64,000 nt of DNA from Streptomyces flavotricini (GCF_020639365.1 NZ_JAINUL010000001.1:5894404-5958403); one strand, 5' to 3'; numbered from the stretch's first letter, positions 16,307 to 24,523 are shown. The notes: a model not told the origin generated them from the letters alone. A program made the numbers and translations.

Positions 16307-16342
16307 TGACGGGTGACAGATTTCAATATCTGTCACCCGTCA
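16307..16342. promoter_or_regulatory. Perfect 15-bp inverted repeat before the aldo/keto reductase
   Basis: TGACGGGTGACAGAT (16307-16321) and ATCTGTCACCCGTCA (16328-16342) are perfect complements with the spacer TTCAAT. It lies 15 bases upstream of the reductase start and 6 bases after the DoxX stop. It has no T-run, so an operator (TGACAGAT-N6-ATCTGTCA core, probably for the nearby TetR protein) is favoured, but a DoxX terminator is possible. Confidence 0.7.
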
Positions 16343-16348
16343 GGGTGG

Positions 16349-16693
16349 CTATGCCGCCACCCGCAGGGCCAGCGCCGCCGCCGCGACCAGGGCGAGGATG
16401 GCCGCCGGGGCCAGTTCGAAGTCCTTGACGCGCAGGTGGCTGATGACGGCGCCGATGAAGTAGAGCGTCACGCCGACGGCGGCGGCCACGCCCAGCGGCG
16501 TCACCCACAGGCCCGCGACCAGGCCTGTCGCGCCCGCCGCCTTCAGGGCGGCCAGCCGCGGCAGCCAGGCGTCCGGGACCTCCACCTTCCGCATGCTCGC
16601 CATGACCGCCTCGTTCCGCTGGAGCGTGAAGGTGGCGGACGCGGTCAGGGCGAGTGCGAGCAGACCGGCGACGACGGCGTAGGCAATGAACAT
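16349..16693 (-). CDS. DoxX family membrane protein
   Basis: 114 residues, four short hydrophobic helices (IAYAVVAGLLALALTASATF, LKAAGATGLVAGLWV, LGVAAAVGVTLYFIGAVISHL, LALVAAAALALRVAA) as in DoxX-like proteins. The family is small and linked to quinone or redox stress in some bacteria; nothing specific shows here. Start ATG 16693; divergent from a MarR-type gene whose product probably controls it through the dyad at 16703-16728. Confidence 0.8.
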   Translation of the reverse strand: MFIAYAVVAGLLALALTASATFTLQRNEAVMASMRKVEVPDAWLPRLAALKAAGATGLVAGLWVTPLGVAAAVGVTLYFIGAVISHLRVKDFELAPAAILALVAAAALALRVAA

Positions 16694-16702
16694 GATGGAC
16701 TC

Positions 16703-16728
16703 CAATGATCGGTAATGTCGAATCATTG
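16703..16728. promoter_or_regulatory. CAATGAT-N12-ATCATTG dyad between doxX and marR genes
   Basis: CAATGAT (16703-16709) and ATCATTG (16722-16728) form a perfect dyad 10 bases upstream of the DoxX start, in the divergent gap with a MarR-family gene. Likely MarR operator. Confidence 0.55.
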
Positions 16729-16771
16729 AACAACATCAACGATCGAAACTCTGCAACCATTCCTCGATTGT

Positions 16772-16777
16772 TACGAT
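16772..16777 (+). promoter_or_regulatory. -10 box of the MarR-family gene
   Basis: TACGAT with 7 bases to ATG 16785. It overlaps the alternative ATG at 16776, which argues for the later start and a leaderless message. Confidence 0.5.
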
Positions 16778-16784
16778 GTCCGAT

Positions 16785-17240
16785 ATGACGGCAGCTCAGG
16801 ACTCCCCGCACCCCCCGCAGCGACTGGGCCTGCTGCTGGCCTGGCACGGCTCGATCACCGAGACCCGCATGAAGAAGGCGCTCAGCACGGCCGGGCTCAC
16901 CCCGCGGCACGCGATGACGCTGATGCACCTGGAGGACGGCCCCATCGGCCAGCGGGCGCTCGCCGAGCGGCTGGAGGTGGATCCGAGCGTGCTGGTCGGC
17001 ATCCTGAACGACCTGGAGGGCGAGGGCCTCGCCGTCCGCCGCCGGGATCCGGCGGACCGCCGCCGTCACAACGTGGCCATCACCGAGGCCGGATCGAGTG
17101 CCCTCGCCAAGACGAACGCGGCGCTCGACGAGGTCGAGCTCTCGCTGTTCTCGGCGTTCTCGCAGCAGGATCAGGACGCCCTGCGCACGCTGCTGGGCCG
17201 GATCGACTCGAACGCCGAACACTTCGAATGCGGCGAGTAG
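16785..17240 (+). CDS. MarR family transcriptional regulator
   Basis: 151 residues. Winged helix-turn-helix visible as LTPRHAMTLMHLEDGPIGQRALAERLEVDPSVLVGILNDLEGEGLAVRRRDPADRRRHN, including the DxRxxxV/N wing motif. Start set at ATG 16785 because of the -10 spacing; ATG 16776 adds three residues. Divergent from doxX, and followed at close range by a convergent MFS exporter, both plausible targets. Confidence 0.92.
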   Translation: MTAAQDSPHPPQRLGLLLAWHGSITETRMKKALSTAGLTPRHAMTLMHLEDGPIGQRALAERLEVDPSVLVGILNDLEGEGLAVRRRDPADRRRHNVAITEAGSSALAKTNAALDEVELSLFSAFSQQDQDALRTLLGRIDSNAEHFECGE

Positions 17241-17341
17241 GCGCCCGGGACGGGCGCCCCGGACGGTCCCCACGGCCTGTCCTGCGGATCAAGGCCGGAT
17301 GGTCCTCAAGGCCGGATGGGCCCCGGGCCCCGTCTTCCGGA

Positions 17342-18790
17342 TCAGCCGCGCGGTGGAGCCGAGGTCCGTGACGGGCCCGCGGCCTGCTCCAGCGTGCGGG
17401 CCGTCCGCGCCGCCGTCGCCATGGCCCACCGGCCACTGGTCGCGGCGCCCACCACGAGCGCGAGCAGTCCGCAGCCCGTGATGATCCACCAGGCCGGCCG
17501 CGCCGCCTCGACGAAATCGGCGCCGCCCGCCGTCCCCGCCGCCAGGACCGCGCCGATCACGGCCACGCCCAGCGTGCCGCCGGTCTGCCGGCTGGTCGAG
17601 GCGACCGCGGCCGCCACCCCCGCCTGAGCCCGGGGCATCCCGGAGACCGCCGTGTTCGTGATGGGCGCGTTCACCATGCCGAAGCCGAGTCCGAACAGCA
17701 CGTACGCGGTGAACAGCAGCGGCGTCGAGGTCTCCGCCGAGAAGGCGGCGAACAGCACCCCGCTCGCCGCCATCGCCGTCCCCGCGATCAGCAGCGACGG
17801 CCGCGGCCCCCGATTGCCGACCAGGCGGCCCGACAGCGGGGCGCAGACGAAGGTGAGCAGGGCCATCGGCAGCATGTAGAGCCCCGCCTCGAGCGCGCTG
17901 AGCCCCCGTACGTCCTGCAGGTACAGGGTGTTCAGGAACAGGAACCCCGACAGCGCTGCGAAGGCGCCGATCGCGATCACCGTCGCGCCGCTGAAGGGAG
18001 CGCTCCGGAAGAACCGCGGGTCGATCAGCGGCTCCGCCCGCCGCGGCTCGTAGAGCAGCAGCCCCGCCAGCGAGGCCACGGCCAGGGCGGCGCAGCCGAG
18101 GATGACGGGAGAGCTCCAGCCGGCGCTCGGCGCCTCGATGATCCCGTACGTCATGGAGCCCAGCAGGGCCATGACCAGCAGCTGGCCCACCGGGTCCGGG
18201 CGGCGCGGGCGCGCGGCCCGGGACTCGGGGACGAACCGCAGGGTCAGCGCCAGCGCCAGCAGCCCGATGGGGAGGTTGATCCAGAAAATGGACCGCCACC
18301 CGACGGACTCCACCAGGAGCCCGCCGATCAGCGGTCCCACGGCCATGGAGATGCCGACCACCGCGCCCCAGGCGCCGATGGCCCGGGCCCGTTCGCGCGG
18401 ATCCGTGAAGGTGTTGGTGATGATCGACATGGCGACCGGGTTGAGCATCGAGCCGCCCACGGCCTGGACCATCCGGAAGGCGATCAGCCACTCCAGCGTC
18501 GGTGCCAGCGAGCAGAGCAGCGAGCCGGCCGTGAAGAACACGAGGCCCACGCTGAAGACCCGGCGGCGCCCGATCCGGTCCGCCGTGGAGCCCGCCAGCA
18601 TCAGCAGCGAGGCCAGGACCAGCGTGTACGCGTCGATCGTCCACTGCATGCCGGAGACCGAGGCGCCCAGCTCACGGCGCATCGAGGGCAGTGCGACGTT
18701 CAGGACGGTCACGTCGAGGCTGACGATGAGCAGGCTCATGCAGCAGATCGCCAGGACCAGCATCCGCCGCCGGCGGCTCAACTCCGACAT
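17342..18790 (-). CDS. MFS drug exporter, DHA2 (14-TM) family
   Basis: 482 residues, proton-driven efflux protein of the EmrB/QacA type. Motif C-like and A-like sequences are seen: SLDVTVLNVALPSM in TM1, ADRIGRRRVF between TM2 and TM3, and GWRSIFWINLPIG at TM6, which marks the DHA2 branch. Start ATG 18790, directly preceded by TACTAT (18798-18803 on the opposite strand) with 7 bases between, i.e. leaderless. The upstream 182-codon extension overlaps dusB antisense and is rejected. Likely drug or pigment export; substrate unknown. Confidence 0.93.
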   Translation of the reverse strand: MSELSRRRRMLVLAICCMSLLIVSLDVTVLNVALPSMRRELGASVSGMQWTIDAYTLVLASLLMLAGSTADRIGRRRVFSVGLVFFTAGSLLCSLAPTLEWLIAFRMVQAVGGSMLNPVAMSIITNTFTDPRERARAIGAWGAVVGISMAVGPLIGGLLVESVGWRSIFWINLPIGLLALALTLRFVPESRAARPRRPDPVGQLLVMALLGSMTYGIIEAPSAGWSSPVILGCAALAVASLAGLLLYEPRRAEPLIDPRFFRSAPFSGATVIAIGAFAALSGFLFLNTLYLQDVRGLSALEAGLYMLPMALLTFVCAPLSGRLVGNRGPRPSLLIAGTAMAASGVLFAAFSAETSTPLLFTAYVLFGLGFGMVNAPITNTAVSGMPRAQAGVAAAVASTSRQTGGTLGVAVIGAVLAAGTAGGADFVEAARPAWWIITGCGLLALVVGAATSGRWAMATAARTARTLEQAAGPSRTSAPPRG

Positions 18791-18797
18791 GGTTCCG

Positions 18798-18803
18798 ATA
18801 GTA
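18798..18803 (-). promoter_or_regulatory. -10 box of the MFS exporter
   Basis: TACTAT on the minus strand, 7 bases before the ATG at 18790; leaderless transcript expected. Confidence 0.5.
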
Positions 18804-18842
18804 CGCCTAACTAAAGAGATGCGTGCTCCCCTCCGGCTGGGC

Positions 18843-18848
18843 GACAAT
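18843..18848 (+). promoter_or_regulatory. -10 box of dusB
   Basis: GACAAT, 6 bases before ATG 18855, in the same GCGACAATGG context as at recO. Leaderless transcript expected. Confidence 0.5.
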
Positions 18849-18854
18849 GGGGGG

Positions 18855-19997
18855 ATGACCACGCTCCCTCCGCCGCTCGCGATCGGCCCGCACACCGTGC
18901 AGCCCCCCGTGGTGCTCGCCCCCATGGCCGGCATCACCAATGCCCCGTTCCGCACCCTCTGCCGGGAGTTCAGCGGCGGCAAGGGACTGTTCGTGAGCGA
19001 GATGATCACGACCCGCGCCCTGGTCGAGCGCAACGAGAAGACCATGCAGCTGATCCACTTCGACGAGATCGAGAAGCCTCGCTCGATCCAGCTGTACGGA
19101 GTCGACCCGGCGACGGTCGGCAAGGCGGTCCGCATGATCGTCGAAGAGGACCGCGCCGACCACATCGACCTCAACTTCGGCTGCCCGGTGCCCAAGGTGA
19201 CCCGCAAGGGCGGCGGTTCCGCCCTCCCGTACAAGCGGAACCTGCTGCGCGCGATCCTGCGCGAGGCGGTCGCGGGCGCCGGCGACCTGCCGGTCACCAT
19301 GAAGATGCGCAAGGGCATCAACGACGACCACCTCACCTACCTGGACGCCGGCCGCATCGCCGTCGAGGAGGGCGTCACCGCCATCGCCCTGCACGGGCGC
19401 ACCACCGCCCAGCACTACGGCGGCACCGCCGACTGGGACGCCATCGCGCGGCTCAAGGAGCACGTGCCGGAGATCCCCGTGCTCGGCAACGGCGACATCT
19501 GGTGCGCCGAGGACGCGCTGCGCATGGTCCGCGAGACCGGCTGCGACGGAGTGGTCGTGGGTCGCGGCTGCCTCGGCCGTCCGTGGCTGTTCAACGACCT
19601 GGTCGCGGCCTTCGAGGGGCGCCCCGAGGACTTCCACAAGCCCACGCTGCGCGAGGTCGCGGGCACCATGCACCGGCACGCCCAGCTGCTGGGGGAGTGG
19701 ATCGGCGACGAGGCGCGCGGGGTGATCGACTTCCGTAAGCACGTGGCCTGGTACCTCAAGGGCTTCTCGGTGGGTTCCGAGATGCGGAAGAAGCTCGCGG
19801 TCACCTCGTCCCTGGCCGAGCTGAACGCTCATCTGAGCGAGCTCGACCTGGACCAGGCGTGGCCCGAGAGCGCGGACGGCCCGCGCGGCCGGACGTCCGG
19901 AAACAACCGGGTTGTCCTCCCGGATGGCTGGCTGAAGGATCCGTACGACTGCGCGGGCGTGAGCGAGGACGCCGAACTGGACGCGTCCGGGGGCTGA
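18855..19997 (+). CDS. dusB: tRNA-dihydrouridine synthase
   Basis: FMN-dependent reductase that converts uridine to dihydrouridine in tRNA D-loops. 380 residues. Typical blocks: PPVVLAPMAGITNAPFR near residue 20, LNFGCPVPKVTRKGGGSAL with the catalytic Cys near 105, ALHGRTTAQHYGGTADW near 180, NGDIWCAEDAL near 215 and VVVGRGCLGRPWLF near 235. Start ATG 18855 lies directly after a -10 box. C-terminal about 40 residues are an acidic extension. Terminated by the hairpin at 20094. Confidence 0.95.
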   Translation: MTTLPPPLAIGPHTVQPPVVLAPMAGITNAPFRTLCREFSGGKGLFVSEMITTRALVERNEKTMQLIHFDEIEKPRSIQLYGVDPATVGKAVRMIVEEDRADHIDLNFGCPVPKVTRKGGGSALPYKRNLLRAILREAVAGAGDLPVTMKMRKGINDDHLTYLDAGRIAVEEGVTAIALHGRTTAQHYGGTADWDAIARLKEHVPEIPVLGNGDIWCAEDALRMVRETGCDGVVVGRGCLGRPWLFNDLVAAFEGRPEDFHKPTLREVAGTMHRHAQLLGEWIGDEARGVIDFRKHVAWYLKGFSVGSEMRKKLAVTSSLAELNAHLSELDLDQAWPESADGPRGRTSGNNRVVLPDGWLKDPYDCAGVSEDAELDASGG

Positions 19998-20093
19998 GAA
20001 TCAGCTGACAAACTATGCCACCAGCGGCGTGACATACGCCACGCATGGGTGGGGTTGCGCTCACATGAGCGCGAAAATCACGGGTAAGACTTC

Positions 20094-20122
20094 CAAAGGG
20101 TGGCACTGGGTGCCACCCTTTG
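20094..20122 (+). terminator. Terminator after dusB
   Basis: CAAAGGGTGGCAC (20094-20106) and GTGCCACCCTTTG (20110-20122) form a perfect 13-bp stem with a TGG loop. Confidence 0.8.
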
Positions 20123-20283
20123 TCTGTTCAAGACTTGAACGCAAATGTATCGATGATCGCTCATCCGAGCGGGAACAAGCCCTAAGAGGCCCTTCCGGTT
20201 TCGGGAGGTGAACGCTCTTCGTATGTTCTGGCTACCCAGCGGTTACTTTCGATCTGGTGGCGCACGAGTGGTTACAGGCACAT

Positions 20284-20338
20284 GACGGCCAAGTGGACGT
20301 ACCCAGAAGCCTTCGATCTGGGTATGTTCCTGGCCGTC
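20284..20338 (+). promoter_or_regulatory. Nested inverted repeat upstream of ppdK
   Basis: Outer arms GACGGCCA (20284-20291) and TGGCCGTC (20331-20338); inner arms TACCCAGA (20300-20307) and TCTGGGTA (20317-20324). Both dyads are perfect and nearly concentric. Could be an operator or an mRNA hairpin in the 5' leader of ppdK. Confidence 0.55.
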
Positions 20339-20373
20339 AGGGCAGCCACCGAGTCCTCGAGGAGTCGAGACCC

Positions 20374-23082
20374 GTGTCGGAAAACAAAGATCAGAAGTTC
20401 GTCTACGACTTCACCGAGGGAAACCGCGACCTCAAGGACCTTCTCGGCGGCAAGGGGGCCAACCTCGCCGAGATGACCAACCTGGGTCTGCCGGTCCCTC
20501 CCGGCTTCACCATCACCACCGAGGCCTGCAAGGTCTACCTCGCCAGCGGTGAGGCCCCGGCCGCGCTGCGCGACGAGGTCAGCGCCCACCTGGCGGCCCT
20601 CGAGGCGAAGATGGGCAAGAAGCTCGGCCAGTCGGACGACCCGCTGCTGGTCTCCGTGCGTTCCGGTGCCAAGTTCTCCATGCCCGGCATGATGGACACG
20701 GTCCTCAACATCGGCCTCTCCGACGAGTCCGTGGCCGGCCTCGCCGCCCAGGCCGGCAACGAGCGCTTCGCGTGGGACTCGTACCGCCGCCTCATCCAGA
20801 TGTTCGGCAAGACCGTGCTCGGCGTCGAGGGCGAGCTCTTCGAGGAAGCCCTCGACGAGGCCAAGGCCGCCAAGAAGGTCACCGTCGACACCGACCTCGA
20901 CGCCGCCGACCTCAAGAAGCTGGTCACCCGCTTCAAGAAGATCGTCGCCAAGCAGGCCGGCCGCGAGTTCCCGCAGGACGCCCGCGAGCAGCTCGACCTC
21001 GCCGTCGAGGCGGTCTTCAACTCCTGGAACACCGACCGCGCCAAGCTCTACCGCCGCCAGGAGCGCATCCCGAGCGACCTGGGCACCGCGGTCAACATCT
21101 GCTCCATGGTCTTCGGCAACCTGGGCCCCGACTCCGGCACCGGCGTCGCCTTCACCCGCGACCCGGCCAGCGGCCACGCGGGCGTCTACGGCGACTACCT
21201 GCAGAACGCCCAGGGCGAGGACGTCGTCGCGGGCATCCGCAACACCGTCCCGCTGGCGGACCTGGAGTCGATCGACAAGGCTTCGTACGACCAGCTCATG
21301 ACGATCATGACGACGCTGGAGACCCACTACAAGGATCTCTGCGACATCGAGTTCACCATCGAGCGCGGCCAGCTGTGGATGCTGCAGACCCGCGTCGGCA
21401 AGCGCACCGCCGGCGCCGCCTTCCGCATCGCCACCCAGCTCGTGGACCAGGGCCTGATCGACGAGGCCGAGGCGCTCCAGCGCGTCAACGGCGCCCAGCT
21501 CGCGCAGCTGATGTTCCCGCGCTTCGACGAGGGCGCCGCCACCGAGCTGCTCGGCCGCGGCATCGCCGCCTCCCCGGGCGCGGCCGTCGGCAAGGCCGTC
21601 TTCGACTCCTACACGGCCGTCAAGTGGTCGCGCTCCGGCGAGAAGGTCATCCTGATCCGCCGCGAGACCAACCCGGACGACCTGGACGGCATGATCGCCG
21701 CCGAGGGCATCCTGACCTCGCGCGGCGGCAAGACCTCGCACGCCGCCGTCGTGGCCCGCGGCATGGGCAAGACCTGCGTCTGCGGCGCCGAGGACCTCGA
21801 GGTCGACACCAAGCGCCGCCGGATGACGGTCGGCGGCACGGTGATCGAGGAGGGCGACGTCGTCTCCATCGACGGCTCCACCGGCAAGGTCTACCTCGGT
21901 GAGGTACCCGTCGTACCGTCCCCGGTCGTCGAGTACTTCGAGGGCCGCATGCACGCCGGCGCCGACGACGCCGACGAGCTGGTCCAGGCCGTCCACCGGA
22001 TCATGGCCTACGCGGACCGCGTCCGCCGGCTGCGGGTGCGCGCCAACGCCGACAACGCCGAGGACGCGCTGCGCGCCCGCCGCTTCGGCGCCCAGGGCAT
22101 CGGCCTGTGCCGCACCGAACACATGTTCCTCGGCGAGCGCCGCGAACTGGTCGAGCACCTGATCCTCGCGGACACCGACAAGGAGCGCGAGGAGGCACTG
22201 AGTGCCCTCCTGCCGCTCCAGAAGAAGGACTTCGTCGAGCTGTTCGAGGCGATGGACGGACTGCCCGTCACCGTCCGCCTCCTCGACCCGCCGCTGCACG
22301 AGTTCCTGCCCGACATCACCGAGCTGTCGGTGCGCGTCGCCCTCGCCGAGGCCCGCAAGGACGCCAACGAGAACGACCTGCGCCTGCTCCAGGCCGTGCA
22401 CAAGCTGCACGAGCAGAACCCGATGCTGGGTCTGCGCGGTGTCCGCCTCGGTCTGGTCATCCCCGGTCTGTTCGCCATGCAGGTCCGGGCGATCGCCGAG
22501 GCCGCGGCCGAGCGCAAGAACGCCAAGGGCGACCCGCGCGCCGAGATCATGGTCCCGCTCGTGGGCACCGTCCAGGAGCTGGAGATCGTCCGGGAAGAGG
22601 CCGACGCGGTCATCGCCGAGGTCGAGGCCGCCACGGGCACCAGCCTCAAGCTGTCCATCGGCACGATGATCGAGCTGCCGCGCGCCGCCCTGACCGCCGG
22701 CCAGATCGCCGAGGCCGCGCAGTTCTTCTCCTTCGGCACGAACGACCTGACCCAGACGGTGTGGGGCTTCTCCCGCGACGACGTCGAGGCCAGCTTCTTC
22801 ACCGCGTACCTGGAGAAGGGCATCTTCGGGGTCTCGCCGTTCGAGACCATCGACAAGGACGGTGTCGGCGCCCTGGTCCGCAGCGCGGTCCAGGCCGGCC
22901 GGGAGACCCGCCCCGACCTCAAGCTCGGCGTCTGCGGCGAGCACGGCGGCGACCCCGAGTCCGTCCACTTCTTCCACGAGGTGGGTCTCGACTACGTCTC
23001 CTGCTCGCCCTTCCGGATTCCGGTGGCGCGTCTGGAGGCCGGCCGTGCCGCCGCCGAGGCGAAGGGCAGCGACAGCCGCTGA
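20374..23082 (+). CDS. ppdK: Pyruvate, phosphate dikinase
   Basis: Interconverts pyruvate, ATP and phosphate with phosphoenolpyruvate, AMP and pyrophosphate; 902 residues, normal for bacterial enzymes. The N-terminal nucleotide-binding part begins KFVYDFTEGN..LLGGKGANLAEM; the phosphohistidine domain carries GILTSRGGKTSHAAVVARGMGK (catalytic His near residue 460); the C-terminal PEP/pyruvate barrel has QGIGLCRTEHMF, LVGTVQELE, FSFGTNDLTQTVWGFSRDD and GVCGEHGGDP. Start GTG 20374 with GAGGAG at 20360-20365. Monocistronic, with a hairpin pair upstream and a T-tailed terminator downstream. Confidence 0.97.
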   Translation: MSENKDQKFVYDFTEGNRDLKDLLGGKGANLAEMTNLGLPVPPGFTITTEACKVYLASGEAPAALRDEVSAHLAALEAKMGKKLGQSDDPLLVSVRSGAKFSMPGMMDTVLNIGLSDESVAGLAAQAGNERFAWDSYRRLIQMFGKTVLGVEGELFEEALDEAKAAKKVTVDTDLDAADLKKLVTRFKKIVAKQAGREFPQDAREQLDLAVEAVFNSWNTDRAKLYRRQERIPSDLGTAVNICSMVFGNLGPDSGTGVAFTRDPASGHAGVYGDYLQNAQGEDVVAGIRNTVPLADLESIDKASYDQLMTIMTTLETHYKDLCDIEFTIERGQLWMLQTRVGKRTAGAAFRIATQLVDQGLIDEAEALQRVNGAQLAQLMFPRFDEGAATELLGRGIAASPGAAVGKAVFDSYTAVKWSRSGEKVILIRRETNPDDLDGMIAAEGILTSRGGKTSHAAVVARGMGKTCVCGAEDLEVDTKRRRMTVGGTVIEEGDVVSIDGSTGKVYLGEVPVVPSPVVEYFEGRMHAGADDADELVQAVHRIMAYADRVRRLRVRANADNAEDALRARRFGAQGIGLCRTEHMFLGERRELVEHLILADTDKEREEALSALLPLQKKDFVELFEAMDGLPVTVRLLDPPLHEFLPDITELSVRVALAEARKDANENDLRLLQAVHKLHEQNPMLGLRGVRLGLVIPGLFAMQVRAIAEAAAERKNAKGDPRAEIMVPLVGTVQELEIVREEADAVIAEVEAATGTSLKLSIGTMIELPRAALTAGQIAEAAQFFSFGTNDLTQTVWGFSRDDVEASFFTAYLEKGIFGVSPFETIDKDGVGALVRSAVQAGRETRPDLKLGVCGEHGGDPESVHFFHEVGLDYVSCSPFRIPVARLEAGRAAAEAKGSDSR

Positions 23083-23113
23083 GTCCCTCCAGGCCTGACA
23101 CGGCCCGCTGACT

Positions 23114-23165
23114 GCGCGTCCGCCCCCGGGTTCCCTGACCCCCGAGGGCGGACGCGCCTCTTTTT
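23114..23165 (+). terminator. Intrinsic terminator after ppdK
   Basis: GCGCGTCCGCCCCCGGG from 23114 pairs with CCCGAGGGCGGACGCGC ending at 23157, followed by CTCTTTTT: a textbook terminator with U-run, rare in this GC-rich window. Confidence 0.9.
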
Positions 23166-23470
23166 GTTGTTCAACAAATCTTTACGCCAGCAGGCGGTGG
23201 ACGGATCCCCACCCGTCCACCGCCTGCCGGCAATCTGCCAGGCACGTCGGCGCTTCCCGGTGCGACCGACCGCCAGGCCCCGCAAAGCCCCCCACGGCCT
23301 TCACGGAGCGTTTCGGTCGCACCGGAGTGTGCCTGGCGGAGTACAGGATTTCGGTTGTCACGCCCCCGCCGAAAGGGGTTTCAACTGTGGCCGAAAGGGC
23401 GTGGTGACGTCGTGTGACGGCATGCATACTCATGGGGCGGGGGGATTGCGGTTGCACAGGTGGGGGTTCG
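23166..23470 (+). other. 305-base hairpin-rich intergenic region
   Basis: No protein gene seen. Perfect inverted repeats follow one another: 23190-23204 with 23213-23227 (15 bp); an outer stem 23237-23245 with 23329-23337 (9 bp) around an inner stem 23257-23269 with 23313-23325 (13 bp, CCGGTGCGACCGA arm) and a 43-base loop; and CACGCCC 23359-23365 with GGGCGTG 23397-23403. A possible -10 (CATACT, about 23424) for the next gene follows. The region lies after the ppdK terminator, so it would need its own promoter if it makes an RNA. Candidate structured RNA, MITE-like remnant or multi-operator region. Confidence 0.45.
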
Positions 23471-24523
23471 GTGCTGCGTATCCATTTCACTGGAGTGGAC
23501 CTGGCACGCGTACGGATGGCAGGGCGTCCCGATGCGTTGTGGGAAACGATTCTGAGTTTTCACCGCTTAAGAGACCGGCGTGATGCCCGGCTCTTCGGTG
23601 AATGGCGTACGGAAACCCGGAGCAGGTTGAATAGTGAAACACGTTTGCTCGGTGCGCTCATACCGAGTCGTGGTTATTTTCCCGATTTCCTGACCCCTGT
23701 GGAGGGGCAGTACGGGTGGGACGTGGGCCTGGACGCCCTGCGCGGGATCCGTCCCGAGCGGATGCGGCGCGAGCTGGCGCTGCTGGGCGCGGGCACCGGT
23801 GTCGGGGCCGCCTTCGGCATGCCCGCGACCGTCAGCGGGGGCGCCGACGCGCCGGTCCCGCGGCGGCTGCGGGACTTCATGGAGGGCGGCACCAAGCACC
23901 TGCCGAGACTGCTGGGCGAGCTGCGCGGCTACCACCGGGTGGCCGTGGAGCCGTACTGGACCCACATCCAGGCCCAGATCGAGGCCGAGCGGGCCGCGCG
24001 CGGCCGGGCCCTGCTGGACGGGGGCGCGGACGAGCTGCTGGCCTCGCTGCCGCCGATGCTGCGCTGGCGGGCGCCGGTCCTGGAGTGCGACTACCCGGTG
24101 GACCGCGACGTACGGCTGCGCGGGCGCGGGCTGCTGCTCCAGCCGTCGTTCTTCTGCCGGCGCACCGCAGTGACCCTGCACGACCCGGAGCTGCCGCCGG
24201 TGCTGGTCTACCCGGCGGCGGCGCAGCTGGCCTCGGCCTCCGCCGCGGGTGAATCGATTCGCCCCCTGGAGGAGCAGCGCCAGCGCACGCTGGGCAAGCT
24301 CGTCGGGCACACCCGCTCGGTGGTGCTGCGGGCCATCGGTGACGGGGCCACCACCAGCGAGCTGGCCCGCCGGGCCGGGGTCTCGCTGGCCTCCGCGAGC
24401 CAGCACGCCTGCGTGATGCGCGAGGCGGGCCTGGTGACCACCCTGCGCCGGGGCAACGCCGTGCTGCACACCGTGACCCCGCTGGGGGCCGCGCTGCTGA
24501 AGGGCGGCGCGGTGGCCTCCTAG
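23471..24523 (+). CDS. Winged-helix regulator, DUF5937/ArsR-like, with a TTA codon
   Basis: 350 residues. C-terminal 70 residues are an ArsR-type winged helix (SVVLRAIGDGATTSELARRAGVSLASASQHACVMREAGLVTTLRRGNAVLHTVT); the preceding part matches the streptomycete DUF5937-plus-wHTH architecture. Start GTG 23471 with GGTGGGGG upstream; the frame from 23414 is less likely. Codon 33 is TTA (23567-23569), the rare leucine codon read by bldA tRNA in Streptomyces, so expression is probably tied to development. The first about 75 codons are clearly more AT-rich than the rest. Target genes unknown; the hairpin-rich gap upstream is one candidate site. Confidence 0.8.
   Translation: MLRIHFTGVDLARVRMAGRPDALWETILSFHRLRDRRDARLFGEWRTETRSRLNSETRLLGALIPSRGYFPDFLTPVEGQYGWDVGLDALRGIRPERMRRELALLGAGTGVGAAFGMPATVSGGADAPVPRRLRDFMEGGTKHLPRLLGELRGYHRVAVEPYWTHIQAQIEAERAARGRALLDGGADELLASLPPMLRWRAPVLECDYPVDRDVRLRGRGLLLQPSFFCRRTAVTLHDPELPPVLVYPAAAQLASASAAGESIRPLEEQRQRTLGKLVGHTRSVVLRAIGDGATTSELARRAGVSLASASQHACVMREAGLVTTLRRGNAVLHTVTPLGAALLKGGAVAS

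Larger units (their letters stand above)
19998..20373 (+). other. 376-base gap before ppdK
   Basis: Contains the dusB terminator (20094-20122) and then a stretch unusually rich in repeats: CGATCTGG occurs twice (20249 area and 20313 area), TACCCAG twice, and a nested inverted repeat (20284-20338) ending 35 bases before the ppdK GTG. No coding frame with good codon use was found; the in-frame extension of ppdK to 20257 crosses the inverted repeat and lacks a ribosome site. Confidence 0.6.

Noticed and set aside
20272..22977. 901-codon minus-strand frame across ppdK
   Set aside because: Antisense shadow of a complete ppdK; no recognisable domain.
23166..23470. CRISPR-like repeat array
   Set aside because: The repeats are inverted, of different sequence and not regularly spaced; no cas genes nearby.
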